Assembly (NCBI GenBank): GCA_015234525.1
Contig: JADGMX010000020.1
Span: 62,001-126,000, forward strand
Source: Flavobacterium sp.
GTDB taxonomy: Bacteria; Bacteroidota; Bacteroidia; Flavobacteriales; Flavobacteriaceae
Length of the DNA: 64,000 nt
Direction: 5' to 3'
The notes under the pieces are model-generated. The model worked only from the letters and a program-made list of their open reading frames with translations, had not been told where the DNA came from and did not search any database. Numbering within the stretch: position 1 is the first letter of the stretch; every line of letters begins with the position of its first letter. Of this stretch, positions 35,887 to 44,215 are shown piece by piece. Position numbers and translations under genes: made by a program.

Positions 35887-35894
35887 TAACTTTG
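35887..35894 (+). promoter_or_regulatory. -7 box (TAACTTTG) before the GlmU-like gene
   Basis: A perfect TAnnTTTG, 33 bases before the ATG. No clear -33 element. Confidence 0.5.
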
Positions 35895-35927
35895 GTCTGC
35901 CGAAAATAAAACCAGAAAATCCATCCC

Positions 35928-37103
35928 ATGAACTATATTCTTTTTGACGGTCGAGTCCGTAACGCTTTACTGCCATTTACTTTCACGCGCCCGGTTGCCG
36001 ACATTCGGGTCGGAATCCTGACTATTCGTGAGAAGTGGGAAAAACTACTCGGTACCACTACTACAACGGTCACCGAAGAATATCTCTCAGAAAAGTTTCC
36101 GATGGTCGAAATGGAGGAAAACATCATGATTTTTGCTGCGTATCTTCCATGTGAAGTGCTTGCAGAAATGGTCATGAACCTCGAACCAAAACAAGCCATC
36201 GTCAGTGGCGACGACATCATCGCTTTCTATTCGCAGGAAAGTCAAGCCGAAATTGATTTTGACGAATACGAACTTATCGAATACACTGATCAATGTATTA
36301 CCATTGAACATACCTGGGATATATTTGCCAAGAACGATGCAGCACTTCGCGAGGATTTCGAACTTTTAACCGAAGGCCGAAAGTCGCAACCCATTCCAAA
36401 AAGTGTTAATGTATTATCACCTGAAAACATTTTTATCGAAGAAGGTGCAAAACTTGAATTTGTCACGTTAAACGCGTCCACAGGTCCAATCTATATCGGT
36501 AAAGATACCGAGATCATGGAAGGTGCTATGATTCGCGGGCCATTTGCGCTTTGCGAAGGTTCGCAGGTCAAACTAGGAGCAAAGGTTTATGGCGCCACAA
36601 CGGTTGGACCACATTCCCGGATTGGTGGCGAAGTAAATAATTCGGTCATCTTTGGCTATTCTAATAAAGGTCACGATGGATTTTTAGGAAATTCAGTGTT
36701 GGGCGAGTGGTGTAACATCGGTGCAGATAGCAACAACTCGAATTTGAAAAATAATTACGAAGGTGTTAAATTGTGGAGCTATGAAACCGGCGGCTTTGAA
36801 AAAACCGGACTGCAGTTTTGCGGCTTGATCATGGGCGACCACTCTAAATGTGGCATCAATACGATGTTCAACACAGGAACCGTGGTTGGCGTTAGCGCGA
36901 ATATCTTCGGAAGTGGATTTCCCCGAAATTTTATACCGAGTTTCTCATGGGGCGGTGCGGCCGGCTTTACGACGTATGTCACCAAGAAAGCTTTTGAAAC
37001 AGCAAGAATCGCGATGTCGCGAAGAAATATCGAGTTCGACCAGCAAGAATCGGCCATTCTCGAACAGGTATTTGAAGAAACAAAAAAATGGCGTAAAGAA
37101 TAA
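35928..37103 (+). CDS. GlmU-like sugar nucleotidyltransferase
   Basis: A protein of 391 residues. The N-terminal part (MNYILFDGRVRNALLPFTFTRPVADIRVGILTIREKWEKLL) matches the NTP-transferase variant found in Bacteroidota GlmU-family proteins. The C-terminal half is a left-handed beta-helix built of hexapeptide turns (FVTLNASTGPIYIGKDTEIMEGAMIRGPFAL ... HSRIGGEVNNSVIFGYSNKGHDGFLGNSVLGEWCNIGADS). It should make a nucleotide sugar, and an acyl- or acetyltransferase role for the helix is possible. It is not a classical bifunctional GlmU: the LAAG-type nucleotide motif is not evident. Its last codons fall within a bidirectional terminator. Confidence 0.87.
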   Translation: MNYILFDGRVRNALLPFTFTRPVADIRVGILTIREKWEKLLGTTTTTVTEEYLSEKFPMVEMEENIMIFAAYLPCEVLAEMVMNLEPKQAIVSGDDIIAFYSQESQAEIDFDEYELIEYTDQCITIEHTWDIFAKNDAALREDFELLTEGRKSQPIPKSVNVLSPENIFIEEGAKLEFVTLNASTGPIYIGKDTEIMEGAMIRGPFALCEGSQVKLGAKVYGATTVGPHSRIGGEVNNSVIFGYSNKGHDGFLGNSVLGEWCNIGADSNNSNLKNNYEGVKLWSYETGGFEKTGLQFCGLIMGDHSKCGINTMFNTGTVVGVSANIFGSGFPRNFIPSFSWGGAAGFTTYVTKKAFETARIAMSRRNIEFDQQESAILEQVFEETKKWRKE

Positions 37104-37118
37104 CGCTACGCCATTTTC
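37082..37118. terminator. Bidirectional terminator overlapping the GlmU-like stop
   Basis: The stem AAAATGGCGTA / TACGCCATTTT spans the last codons and stop of the plus-strand gene. Seven A on the left read as T on the minus strand, so it can also end the PepSY-like gene's transcript. Confidence 0.75.
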
Positions 37119-37137
37119 AAATAAACTCTCGCAATTC

Positions 37138-37566
37138 TTATCTATCTAATCTGACAAATTTTCCATCGTTGTCAAAATCAAGCTCAGTTCCGTTCATTAG
37201 CTCAACTTCAACGCCGCGACGGCCTTTGCTGATTTTAGTAACACGTTGGTTCGGATAGTTGGCTGTCAAATAATTTCTGATTTCGCTACTGATAAACTCA
37301 GATGGAATCGCTTTGTTTTTAGCGTCAACTTCTTTCCAGATTCCGTTTGAATCAAACTCGATTTCAGTTCCGTCTGACATGCGTACTTCAAATGTTTTTT
37401 TCGTACCGTCAAGGTCAATCTCCGCACCCTCAACAGTTGCAGTTTTGAAATGTTGCTTCAAAAACGTCTGCGCGTCCTTTGGCAAGTCGCTCGCGGTAAT
37501 GGCTCTGTCCTGAGCTCCGGCTTCAACTGCAAATAACGCAGCTACAGCTAATATTAAATTTTTCAT
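37138..37566 (-). CDS. Periplasmic PepSY-like domain protein
   Basis: The 142-residue protein has signal peptide MKNLILAVAALFAVEAGAQ and two similar halves, each with a helix and strands: LPKDAQTFLKQHFKTATVEGAEIDLDGTKKTFEVRMSDGTEIEFDSNGIWKEV, then ISSEIRNYLTANYPNQRVTKISKGRRGVEVELMNGTELDFDNDGKFV. This matches the PepSY-like (DUF2874) family of Bacteroidota exported proteins. Related folds inhibit peptidases or bind small ligands; no role is established for this one. Confidence 0.87.
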   Translation of the reverse strand: MKNLILAVAALFAVEAGAQDRAITASDLPKDAQTFLKQHFKTATVEGAEIDLDGTKKTFEVRMSDGTEIEFDSNGIWKEVDAKNKAIPSEFISSEIRNYLTANYPNQRVTKISKGRRGVEVELMNGTELDFDNDGKFVRLDR

Positions 37567-37586
37567 GTTTTTATTTTTTGGTAGTA

Positions 37587-37594
37587 CAAAATTA
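37587..37594 (-). promoter_or_regulatory. -7 box (TAATTTTG) before the PepSY-like gene
   Basis: A perfect TAnnTTTG on the minus strand, 20 bases before the start codon. No clear -33 element. Confidence 0.5.
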
Positions 37595-37751
37595 ATTCAT
37601 TTATGTCTTTGGCTGCGAATCATTTAAGAAATCTTTAGCGCGACATTTCCACAGTCTTTACTATATTCAATTGCTCATGGATAAGAAGTCTTTCGCACGA
37701 CTTTAAAACATTTTAAACACAAAAAAGTTACCTTTAAGAAAAAATCGATTT

Positions 37752-39164
37752 ATGTTTAGAATTGAGAATGACCTTTTAGGAAATTTACAAATCCCTTCTG
37801 ATGCTTACTACGGAATCCAAACCCAACGCGCTATTGAGAATTTCAAAATTTCCGGCGCGCGACTTCAGCATTACCCCGAGTTCATAAAAGCGCTTGCCTA
37901 TGTTAAGTGGGCGGCAACTGAAACCAATTTCGAACTCGGATTGCTCGAAAGGCTTACCCGCGATGCCATAGTTGCCGCTGCAAAGGAAGTAGTTGAAGGC
38001 AAATTCGACGATCAATTCATTATCGACATGGTTCAAGGCGGCGCGGGAACATCCACCAATATGAACATCAACGAGGTAATCGCAAACCGCGCACTTGAGA
38101 TTCTCGGTTACCAGAAAGGCGAATACCAACATTGCTCACCAAACGATCACGTCAATCTTTCACAGTCAACTAACGACGCGTATCCAACCTCAATTCAACT
38201 TGCCATTATCAACACCAACCATATTCTGATCGGCCATTTGGAAAACCTGATCAAATCGTTTCGCAAAAAAGGCGAGGCGTTCATGGGGATCTTAAAAATG
38301 GGACGAACGCAACTTCAGGACGCGGTTCCAATGACAATGGGCCAGGAATTTGAAGCCTTTGCCGCCACTTTAAGCGAGGAAGTCGAACGACTCAAACAAA
38401 GTTCATCGCTTTTCTACGAAATTAACATGGGCGCAACCGCAATCGGCACCGGACTTAACGCTGTTCCGGGTTACGCCGAATTATGCGCGCAGAAACTTGC
38501 CGAAATTACCGGACATCCTTTTGTGTCGTCGCCCAATTTAATCGAAGCCACAAACGACACGGGTTCCTACGTCACCTATTCGTCGGCGCTGAAGCGAATG
38601 GCGGTTAAAATCTCAAAAATATGTAACGATTTACGATTGCTTGCATCGGGTCCTCGGACCGGTTTCGGCGAATTGAATCTGCCGGCAATGCAACCGGGAA
38701 GCTCAATTATGCCGGGGAAAGTCAACCCCGTAATCCCCGAAGTCATGAATCAAATCTGCTTTAAGGTCATCGGCAACGACCTCACGGTCACCATGGCGTC
38801 TGAAGCCGGCCAGCTGCAACTCAACGTCATGGAACCAATAATGGCTTACTCGATCTTCGAATCGATGGCGCTGTTGGCAAACGGAATGGACACTTTGGCG
38901 CTCAAATGCATCGACGGAATCACAGCCAACGAAGCCCGAAGCAGACAAATGGTGTTGCAGAGCATCGGAATCGTAACGGCGCTAAACCCGTATATCGGCT
39001 ATAAAAACAGTACGAAAATCGCCAAGGAAGCCCTCGAAACCGGCAAGAATGTCTATGATCTGGTGCTCGAATACAACATACTTTCGCAGGAGCAAATCGA
39101 CGAAATCCTCAATCCCGACAACATGCTCGGACCGAAGCACTTCCCAAAACAAGAGACGGAATAA
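37752..39164 (+). CDS. aspA: Aspartate ammonia-lyase
   Basis: Aspartase converts L-aspartate to fumarate and ammonia. At 470 residues it has the family length. The fumarase/aspartase signature reads GSSIMPGKVNPVIPEVMNQICF; the PVIPEV continuation is typical of aspartase rather than fumarase (which has PTQCE). Other conserved parts are GGAGTSTNMNINEVIANRA, HVNLSQSTNDAYPTS and MGRTQLQDAVPMTMGQEF. It is a cytosolic homotetramer family. It stands alone; the downstream gap carries the mtaB promoter and the full copy of the interspersed repeat. Confidence 0.95.
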   Translation: MFRIENDLLGNLQIPSDAYYGIQTQRAIENFKISGARLQHYPEFIKALAYVKWAATETNFELGLLERLTRDAIVAAAKEVVEGKFDDQFIIDMVQGGAGTSTNMNINEVIANRALEILGYQKGEYQHCSPNDHVNLSQSTNDAYPTSIQLAIINTNHILIGHLENLIKSFRKKGEAFMGILKMGRTQLQDAVPMTMGQEFEAFAATLSEEVERLKQSSSLFYEINMGATAIGTGLNAVPGYAELCAQKLAEITGHPFVSSPNLIEATNDTGSYVTYSSALKRMAVKISKICNDLRLLASGPRTGFGELNLPAMQPGSSIMPGKVNPVIPEVMNQICFKVIGNDLTVTMASEAGQLQLNVMEPIMAYSIFESMALLANGMDTLALKCIDGITANEARSRQMVLQSIGIVTALNPYIGYKNSTKIAKEALETGKNVYDLVLEYNILSQEQIDEILNPDNMLGPKHFPKQETE

Positions 39165-39165
39165 G

Positions 39166-39198
39166 TTGTGGTTAACTCATTTTTTGTGTGTAAATTTG
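39166..39198 (+). promoter_or_regulatory. Promoter upstream of the mtaB leader
   Basis: TTG (39166-39168) and TAAATTTG (39191-39198) are 22 bases apart. The predicted start of transcription, near 39205, gives a leader of about 280 bases that consists mostly of the interspersed repeat. Confidence 0.6.
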
Positions 39199-39226
39199 CA
39201 AACTTATTTTGATGGATGTTTTTTAA

Positions 39227-39476
39227 GGAGCTATATCCCGCTGTTTGTTACAATCTTTCACGGCGAACCCCGCCGCAAAAGGATTTTCACTCCCATCGGG
39301 GCTAGGGCAGAGTTGGTTCAAACAACGTTGTTAACGAAATTTGAACCGACGATTTGCGTTAGGGATTGACGCGGAAATCCTTGCTGCGATAGCGGCAAGA
39401 TTGAGAGCAAAAGCCCGGCGCGCCGACCAAAAAACATCAAACCATCTGCAAAGTTGCTGCGGCGCGAAACGCCCAA
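39227..39476 (+). repeat. Interspersed repeat copy 2, both modules
   Basis: The only complete copy. The left module (39227-39308) runs from GGAGCTATATCCCGCTGTTTG through a hairpin (AATCTTT..CGGCG / CGCCG..AAAGGATT) to CCATCGGGGCTAGGGC. The linker holds the inverted repeat GGTTCAAA (39317-39324) / TTTGAACC (39340-39347) around the palindrome AACAACGTTGTT. The right module (39351-39476) runs from TGCGTTAGGGATTGACGCGG through hairpins (AATCCTTGC / GCAAGATT; GCGCGCCG / CGGCGCG) to GAAACGCCCAAAA, ending nine bases before the mtaB start. The right module is also open in frame with mtaB, which makes a false N-terminal extension. Confidence 0.8.
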
Positions 39477-39484
39477 AAATGATT

Positions 39485-40849
39485 ATGGAAAGGAAAAAAG
39501 TCGCTTTTTACACGCTTGGTTGCAAACTGAATTTTTCGGAAACCTCGACTATTGCTCGGAATTTTCAAGACGAAGGTTTTGATCGCGTCGAATTTGAAGA
39601 CGTCGCCGACATCTATGTGATTAACACGTGTTCGGTGACTGAAAATGCGGACAAACAGTTTAAGCAGGTCGTCAAAAAAGCGATGAAACTGAACCAAAAG
39701 GCTTTTGTTGCCGCGGTGGGTTGTTATGCGCAATTAAAACCTGAGGAGCTTGCTGCGGTTGATGGCGTTGATCTGGTATTGGGCGCGTCTGAAAAATTTA
39801 AAATCACGGATTACATCAACGATTTGTCGAAAAATGACATGGGCGAGGTGCATTCGTGTGAAATTTCGGAAGCTGATTTTTATGTCGGAAGCTACTCGAT
39901 TGGCGATAGAACGCGCGCTTTTTTAAAGGTTCAGGACGGTTGCGATTATAAATGTACGTATTGTACGATTCCGCTTGCACGTGGAATTTCCCGCAGCGAT
40001 GCGCTTGAAAATGTGTTGTCAAATGCAGCTGAAATCTCACGTCAAGGCATCAAGGAAATTGTTCTTACCGGTGTAAATATCGGCGATTATGGCAAAGGCG
40101 AGTTTGGAAATAAGAAGCACGAGCATACCTTTTTAGAACTTGTTCAGGCCCTTGATCAGGTTGAGGGAATTGAACGCCTTCGGATTTCGTCGATCGAGCC
40201 GAATTTGCTTAAAAACGAAACCATCGAATTTGTAGCGGGAAGTCGCACGTTTGTTCCACATTTCCATATTCCGCTTCAATCCGGAAGCAACGACATCCTC
40301 AAAAAAATGAAACGTCGTTATTTGCGCGAAGTTTATACCGAACGCGTGGCTAAAATCCGGGAGGTAATGCCCGATGCGTGTATTGGAGTCGATGTTATCG
40401 TTGGATTTCCCGGTGAAACTGATGCCCATTTTCTGGAAACCTACCATTTCTTGAACGATCTGGATATTTCGTATTTGCACGTTTTCACCTATTCGGAACG
40501 CGACAATACGGAAGCTGCTTCGATGGATGGCGTGGTTGGGTCGAATGTTCGCGCCAAGAGAAGTAAGATGTTACGCGGATTATCTGTAAAGAAACGCCGG
40601 TCATTTTACGAAAGTCAACTTGGAACTTCGCGAACCGTGTTGTTTGAGGCTGAAAATCGCGAAGGATATATGTATGGATTTACCGAGAATTATGTCAAGG
40701 TAAAATCGACTTACAATCCGGAACTCGTAAATACGCTTCAGCCGGTTACTTTGAAATCGATTGACGACGACGGATCGGTGCGCGTCGAGCTTGAGGTTTC
40801 CGCGTCTAATGAATCGGCGATGGCAAATCTGATGTCAATCAATATTTAG
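39485..40849 (+). CDS. mtaB: tRNA-t6A37 methylthiotransferase MtaB
   Basis: A radical SAM methylthiotransferase of 454 residues that turns t6A37 into ms2t6A37 in tRNAs reading ANN codons. The UPF0004 domain starts KVAFYTLGCKLNFSETSTIAR with its first cluster Cys; further Cys lie in INTCSVTENADKQ and AVGCYAQLKPEE. The radical SAM cluster is in VQDGCDYKCTYCTIPLARG (CxxxCxxC). A TRAM domain forms the end. The frame is open from 39341, but the first 48 codons are read-through of the repeat. MERKKVAF from the ATG at 39485 is the proper start; the ATG at 39479 is also possible. Confidence 0.94.
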   Translation: MERKKVAFYTLGCKLNFSETSTIARNFQDEGFDRVEFEDVADIYVINTCSVTENADKQFKQVVKKAMKLNQKAFVAAVGCYAQLKPEELAAVDGVDLVLGASEKFKITDYINDLSKNDMGEVHSCEISEADFYVGSYSIGDRTRAFLKVQDGCDYKCTYCTIPLARGISRSDALENVLSNAAEISRQGIKEIVLTGVNIGDYGKGEFGNKKHEHTFLELVQALDQVEGIERLRISSIEPNLLKNETIEFVAGSRTFVPHFHIPLQSGSNDILKKMKRRYLREVYTERVAKIREVMPDACIGVDVIVGFPGETDAHFLETYHFLNDLDISYLHVFTYSERDNTEAASMDGVVGSNVRAKRSKMLRGLSVKKRRSFYESQLGTSRTVLFEAENREGYMYGFTENYVKVKSTYNPELVNTLQPVTLKSIDDDGSVRVELEVSASNESAMANLMSINI

Positions 40850-41177
40850 AGTGAAACTTTATTTTGGTAATCCGGTAAACGCTTGAGCCGTACAGTTCGA
40901 CGAATTCGTAAGTATGACGGGCGGGTTGTTTAAAATCGACGATAATCTTTGCCGAAATTTCATAGTACATTTTCTCACCTTCAATCATTAATCGGTCGCC
41001 GGCTTTCCGATAAGCCGAACGGATGAGTATGAATTCGGATAAATTCCACGTGGTTACATTGGCATCAAAATCTTCGTAACGGGAATACAATCCTTCGGTA
41101 ATTTCGGTTTTGCAACCGTAATACTTTTGGATCTGCTCGAAAAAATCAATGATTCGTTGGTTGAGTTCGTCGGTCAT
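40839..41177 (-). CDS. Small conserved-looking protein of unknown function
   Basis: The 112-residue product starts at the ATG at 41177 (MTDELNQRIIDFFEQIQKYYGCKTEITEGLYSRYEDF). The frame extends upstream to 41306, but that would overlap the acetyltransferase gene. It alternates helix and strand segments (DRLMIEGEKMYYEISAKIIVDF, HTYEFVELYGSSVYRITKIKF), which recalls small NTF2-like or single-domain alpha/beta folds, but no family is recognised. It lies 4 bases after the acetyltransferase gene on the same strand and overlaps the end of mtaB by 11 bases. Confidence 0.65.
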   Translation of the reverse strand: MTDELNQRIIDFFEQIQKYYGCKTEITEGLYSRYEDFDANVTTWNLSEFILIRSAYRKAGDRLMIEGEKMYYEISAKIIVDFKQPARHTYEFVELYGSSVYRITKIKFHSKY

Positions 41178-41181
41178 GCAT

Positions 41182-41466
41182 TTAGATTTTGATTCCGGGT
41201 GGCAAAAGTTCGCGATATGTTGGATTTTTGCGGAAGAATTGAGCGATTCGTGGGTAAATTGGAACAACTTTAAGTTTCCGTTCAATTGCGATTGCCATAA
41301 TTTCACGCAGAAGTTCGTCGATTGTTTCTTCGTTTTCGAAATGTTCGGGGCGATTGATTCGGGTTAAAAAGATTTTTCGTTCCTGAAAAGAATATTCGAC
41401 AGATAAAATATGGCCGCCGATCAGCGTTTCAAACTGTCTTGAAAAAGTATTGTCTTTGATTTCCAT
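41182..41466 (-). CDS. Short GNAT-like N-acetyltransferase
   Basis: The 94-residue protein has FETLIGGHILSVEYSFQERKIFLTRINRPEHFENEETIDELLREIMAIAIERKLKVVPIYPRIAQFFRKNPTYRELL. This matches the minimal GNAT-related family of about 95 residues, with a short acetyl-CoA site and the VPIYPRIAQFFRKNP ending, where the longer family reads CPFV...HPEY. It probably acts with the small protein encoded 4 bases downstream. Substrate unknown. Confidence 0.75.
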   Translation of the reverse strand: MEIKDNTFSRQFETLIGGHILSVEYSFQERKIFLTRINRPEHFENEETIDELLREIMAIAIERKLKVVPIYPRIAQFFRKNPTYRELLPPGIKI

Positions 41467-41643
41467 TTTAATGAATTAGTGTTGTGTCATTTGGAACTTC
41501 GATCAAAAAGGATTTTGATGGCTGGCTTCACAAATAATTATTAATTTGGGAAACGACCTGCCGGGAAGCGCCTAAAAAGGCATAACTTTATACAAAGTTC
41601 GGCAATAATAATCGGAACGCCGCTATTTTTACGTTAAAAACCA

Positions 41644-42315
41644 ATGCAGAAAATACCTGTTTACTTTGTTCCTGGTCTCGCTGCCAGTTCATTGATCTAC
41701 GAGCGACTCAAATTGCCGGAATCGCTATGCGAATGTGTTTACCTGGAATGGGAAGTGCCTCTGGAGGCCGAAACCTTGAGCGATTATGCCAGGCGGTTAT
41801 CCGAAAAAATCGTTCACGAACGCCCAATTCTGGTTGGTGTGTCGATGGGTGGCATCATGGTTCAGGAAATGTCAAAATTTATCGACACGAGAAAAGTGGT
41901 GATTATCTCGAGTGTCAAGTCGAATCAGGAATTCCAACCTCTTTTTAAACAGGCAAAATACACCAAAACCTATCGGATTGTTCCAACAACGTTATTGATC
42001 CATCTCGAAAAACTGGCGAAATACAATTTCCTCGGTCATAAGATTCAGATGCGCTTAAAATTATACAAGCGTTATTTATACATGCGAAACAAAAAATTCT
42101 GGGATTGGGCCATTCGCGAGATCATTATGTGGGACCGTTCCGAAGCGGATCCTGAAGTGGTTCACATTCACGGCGATCAGGATGTGATTTTCCCGTCAAA
42201 ATACATTAAAGATTTTATTTTGGTTCCGGGTGGCACTCATATTATGTTGGTTATCAAACCCGATCTGATCAGCCAACATTTAACAGAAGTTATCGAGCGC
42301 GAAGCATTGAAATAA
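41644..42315 (+). CDS. Alpha/beta hydrolase
   Basis: A cytosolic protein of 223 residues with the hydrolase core. VYFVPGLAASSLIYERL gives the oxyanion-hole region, LVGVSMGGIMVQEM holds the nucleophile elbow GVSMGG (Ser), the probable acid Asp is in VHIHGDQDVIFPS, and the catalytic His is in PGGTHIMLV. A basic, aromatic-rich insertion (KLYKRYLYMRNKKFWDW) in the cap region may touch a membrane. Substrate unknown. It lies 33 bases before the lytic transglycosylase gene on the same strand. Confidence 0.87.
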   Translation: MQKIPVYFVPGLAASSLIYERLKLPESLCECVYLEWEVPLEAETLSDYARRLSEKIVHERPILVGVSMGGIMVQEMSKFIDTRKVVIISSVKSNQEFQPLFKQAKYTKTYRIVPTTLLIHLEKLAKYNFLGHKIQMRLKLYKRYLYMRNKKFWDWAIREIIMWDRSEADPEVVHIHGDQDVIFPSKYIKDFILVPGGTHIMLVIKPDLISQHLTEVIEREALK

Positions 42316-42348
42316 ATTCAGAATTTCTATGTTTACATTATAAATAAG

Positions 42349-43248
42349 ATGAATATGAAAGCGATACAAAACGTCGGACTTATCACTGGTCTGATCCTGA
42401 TTAGTGGCATTTTTGTCCACGGGGTTTCTGATGATAACCTGAAAAACTCAACTGTCAAAACAGAGAAAAATACGATTCCGGCGTCAATTGATTTTGCCGG
42501 CGAGCCAACGCCACTCCATATCTACGATGTAAAGGAACGTTTTGAACGCGAATTGATTGTAAACGCAAACCTCGATGCTTCAACCCGGATAATCATTAAA
42601 CGGGCTAATCGCGCATTTCCGGTTATCGAACCAATTCTTGCGCAATATGGCGTTCCGGACGATTTTAAATACCTCGCTGTGATTGAAAGCGGACTCGTAA
42701 ACGCGGTTTCGTCGGCGGGAGCACGTGGGGTTTGGCAATTTATGCCTGAGACTGCCAAAGAACGCGGAATGGAAGTCAGCGCCACGGTTGATGAGCGTTA
42801 TCATCTGGAGAAATCTACGATCGCCGCTTGTAAATACTTGGTTGATGCTAAAAACCGTTTCGGAAGTTGGACATTGGCGGCGGCCTCATATAATGGCGGC
42901 TTTACCGGTGTAAATCGCCAAATCGAATTCCAGAAAGTCAATAATTACTATGATTTACTGCTGACCGACGAAACGGCGCGATATGTTTTCAGGATTCTCG
43001 CATTAAAGGAAATCATGAAAAACCCGCAGACTTATGGTTTTGATATCAAGCCGGAAGAACTTTATATCAATTTACCGGTTCGGACGATTGAAGTCGATTC
43101 GACGATTAATGACTTAGCCGATTTTGCGCTTAAACAAGGAATTAACTATAAGATATTGAAAAATCACAATCCGTGGTTGCGCGACAGAAAATTGGTCAAT
43201 ACAGCTAAAAAGAAGTATACAATCGAAATTCCGACCGCAGGTTACTAA
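42349..43248 (+). CDS. Lytic transglycosylase (MltD-like)
   Basis: A protein of 299 residues. An N-terminal hydrophobic segment (QNVGLITGLILISGIFVHG) acts as signal or anchor. The SLT domain has YLAVIESGLVNAVSSAGARGVWQFMPETAKERGM, in which the catalytic Glu is in ESGL, then AASYNGGFTGVNRQI and ETARYVFRILALKEIM. Such enzymes cleave the MurNAc-GlcNAc bond to form anhydro-muropeptides. The C-terminal 60 residues resemble a degenerate LysM-like or binding tail. A second ATG two codons in is an equally possible start. Confidence 0.92.
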   Translation: MNMKAIQNVGLITGLILISGIFVHGVSDDNLKNSTVKTEKNTIPASIDFAGEPTPLHIYDVKERFERELIVNANLDASTRIIIKRANRAFPVIEPILAQYGVPDDFKYLAVIESGLVNAVSSAGARGVWQFMPETAKERGMEVSATVDERYHLEKSTIAACKYLVDAKNRFGSWTLAAASYNGGFTGVNRQIEFQKVNNYYDLLLTDETARYVFRILALKEIMKNPQTYGFDIKPEELYINLPVRTIEVDSTINDLADFALKQGINYKILKNHNPWLRDRKLVNTAKKKYTIEIPTAGY

Positions 43249-43262
43249 AAGAGATTACTGAT

Positions 43263-43291
43263 AAAAAAAGCCACTCAATTGCGTGGCTTTT
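43263..43291. terminator. Bidirectional terminator after the transglycosylase
   Basis: The stem AAAGCCAC / GTGGCTTT is flanked by A on the left and T on the right. It serves the convergent genes on both sides; the minus-strand T run is the longer. Confidence 0.85.
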
Positions 43292-43308
43292 AACTTTATT
43301 CGAAGAAA

Positions 43309-43824
43309 TTACATTTTCTTCATTTGTTCTTTCATCATTGTGATCTGGTCTTTCAGCATGTTGTGCGTGTCCAGTTTCTTAGCCTCATTAAGCAAATTTG
43401 TAGCTTCAAGCTTTCTGCGACGAGTCATGGCAACGCCGGCAAGGTTAAGTTTAGCAACTGCTAAATCTGTGCTCATCGACAAACCAAGTTCGATCGCTTT
43501 CTTAAAATATTTTTCAGCCTTTAACAAGTTGGTCTGCGAATTCATGATTCCGTGCAGGTAATGATAATATCCCTGTTGCTTGCGGATCAGAGCCGTTTCA
43601 GGATTTTTAATCTTGTCCAGCCATTTCTGTGCTCCAGCGAAATCCTGCTTGCGAAGTTTAAAAAAAGCAAGCAATATAAATTCGTTCTTGAAGTATAGGA
43701 AAATTGGGAAGACGGTTAGTAAGATCAGGAAAATTCCATTTCCGGTGTAACCATCAACAATCTGGTAGATCCCGCCAATCAACAAAAGTGCAGCAATGAC
43801 GAGTTTGATATTTCGGTGAAACAT
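43309..43824 (-). CDS. Membrane protein with TPR-like cytosolic part
   Basis: The 171-residue protein has two N-terminal membrane helices (IKLVIAALLLIGGIYQIV and GIFLILLTVFPIFLYF). A helical part follows with TPR-like pairs: LLAFFKLRKQDFAGAQKWLDKIKNPETALI, YYHYLHGIMNSQTNLLKAEKYFKKAIELGL, AVAKLNLAGVAMTRRRKLEATNLLNEAKKL. It resembles small flavobacterial TPR membrane proteins encoded next to rpmH. No partner or function can be given. It is divergent from rpmH. Confidence 0.8.
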   Translation of the reverse strand: MFHRNIKLVIAALLLIGGIYQIVDGYTGNGIFLILLTVFPIFLYFKNEFILLAFFKLRKQDFAGAQKWLDKIKNPETALIRKQQGYYHYLHGIMNSQTNLLKAEKYFKKAIELGLSMSTDLAVAKLNLAGVAMTRRRKLEATNLLNEAKKLDTHNMLKDQITMMKEQMKKM

Positions 43825-43844
43825 GATAGTAATTTTTACGATTG

Positions 43845-43852
43845 CAAAGGTA
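43845..43852 (-). promoter_or_regulatory. -7 box (TACCTTTG) before the TPR membrane protein
   Basis: A perfect TAnnTTTG on the minus strand, 20 bases before the start codon. Confidence 0.5.
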
Positions 43853-43886
43853 GTAAAAGGAATTAAAATTATTTTTATAAAACCAC

Positions 43887-43916
43887 TTGCTAGAAAAAAA
43901 AGACTTTGTATATTTG
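43887..43916 (+). promoter_or_regulatory. Promoter of rpmH
   Basis: TTG (43887-43889) and TATATTTG (43909-43916) are separated by 19 bases, a full consensus promoter. The leader to the ATG is about 53 bases. Confidence 0.8.
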
Positions 43917-43975
43917 CACTCGGTTTTATTCGAGCCGCAACCTTTATTAAAATAAGACACTAAAGATACAGAGCA

Positions 43976-44137
43976 ATGAGCAAAAGAACGTTTCAACCAT
44001 CGAAAAGAAAAAGAAGGAATAAGCACGGATTTATGGACAGAATGGCTTCAGCAAATGGAAGAAAAGTTCTTGCTCGCAGAAGAGCCAAAGGCCGTCACAA
44101 GCTAACGGTTTCATCTGAACCTCGACACAAAAAATAA
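43976..44137 (+). CDS. rpmH: 50S ribosomal protein L34
   Basis: A 53-residue basic protein: [19 protein letters not shown], then [24 protein letters not shown] and a short tail ending PRHKK. This is the full L34 pattern. It has its own promoter and a strong terminator. The usual bacterial neighbours rnpA and dnaA are absent, as is common in Bacteroidota. Confidence 0.98.
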
Positions 44138-44157
44138 TGTTTGAACAAAACATAATC

Positions 44158-44190
44158 AAGGCGTTACTTATTTTAGTATCGCCTTTTTTT
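44158..44190 (+). terminator. Terminator of rpmH
   Basis: The stem AAGGCGTTACT / AGTATCGCCTT with a T-T opposition is followed by a run of T. Confidence 0.85.
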
Positions 44191-44198
44191 ATACCTTG

Positions 44199-44206
44199 TA
44201 AGTTTG
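44199..44206 (+). promoter_or_regulatory. -7 box (TAAGTTTG) upstream of the carB leader
   Basis: A perfect TAnnTTTG, 186 bases before carB. If used, the leader would contain the left repeat module and the CCCAACA tract. No clear -33 element. Confidence 0.45.
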
Positions 44207-44215
44207 TTTTTTTTT

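Noticed and set aside
39049..39369. 106-residue ORF on the plus strand between aspA and mtaB
   Set aside because: Its first third is out of frame inside aspA and the rest crosses the left repeat module. No start or coding pattern supports it.
39341..39484. 48-codon N-terminal extension of MtaB
   Set aside because: It translates the right repeat module. The MtaB family begins at about MERKKVAFYTLGCKLN, at 39485.
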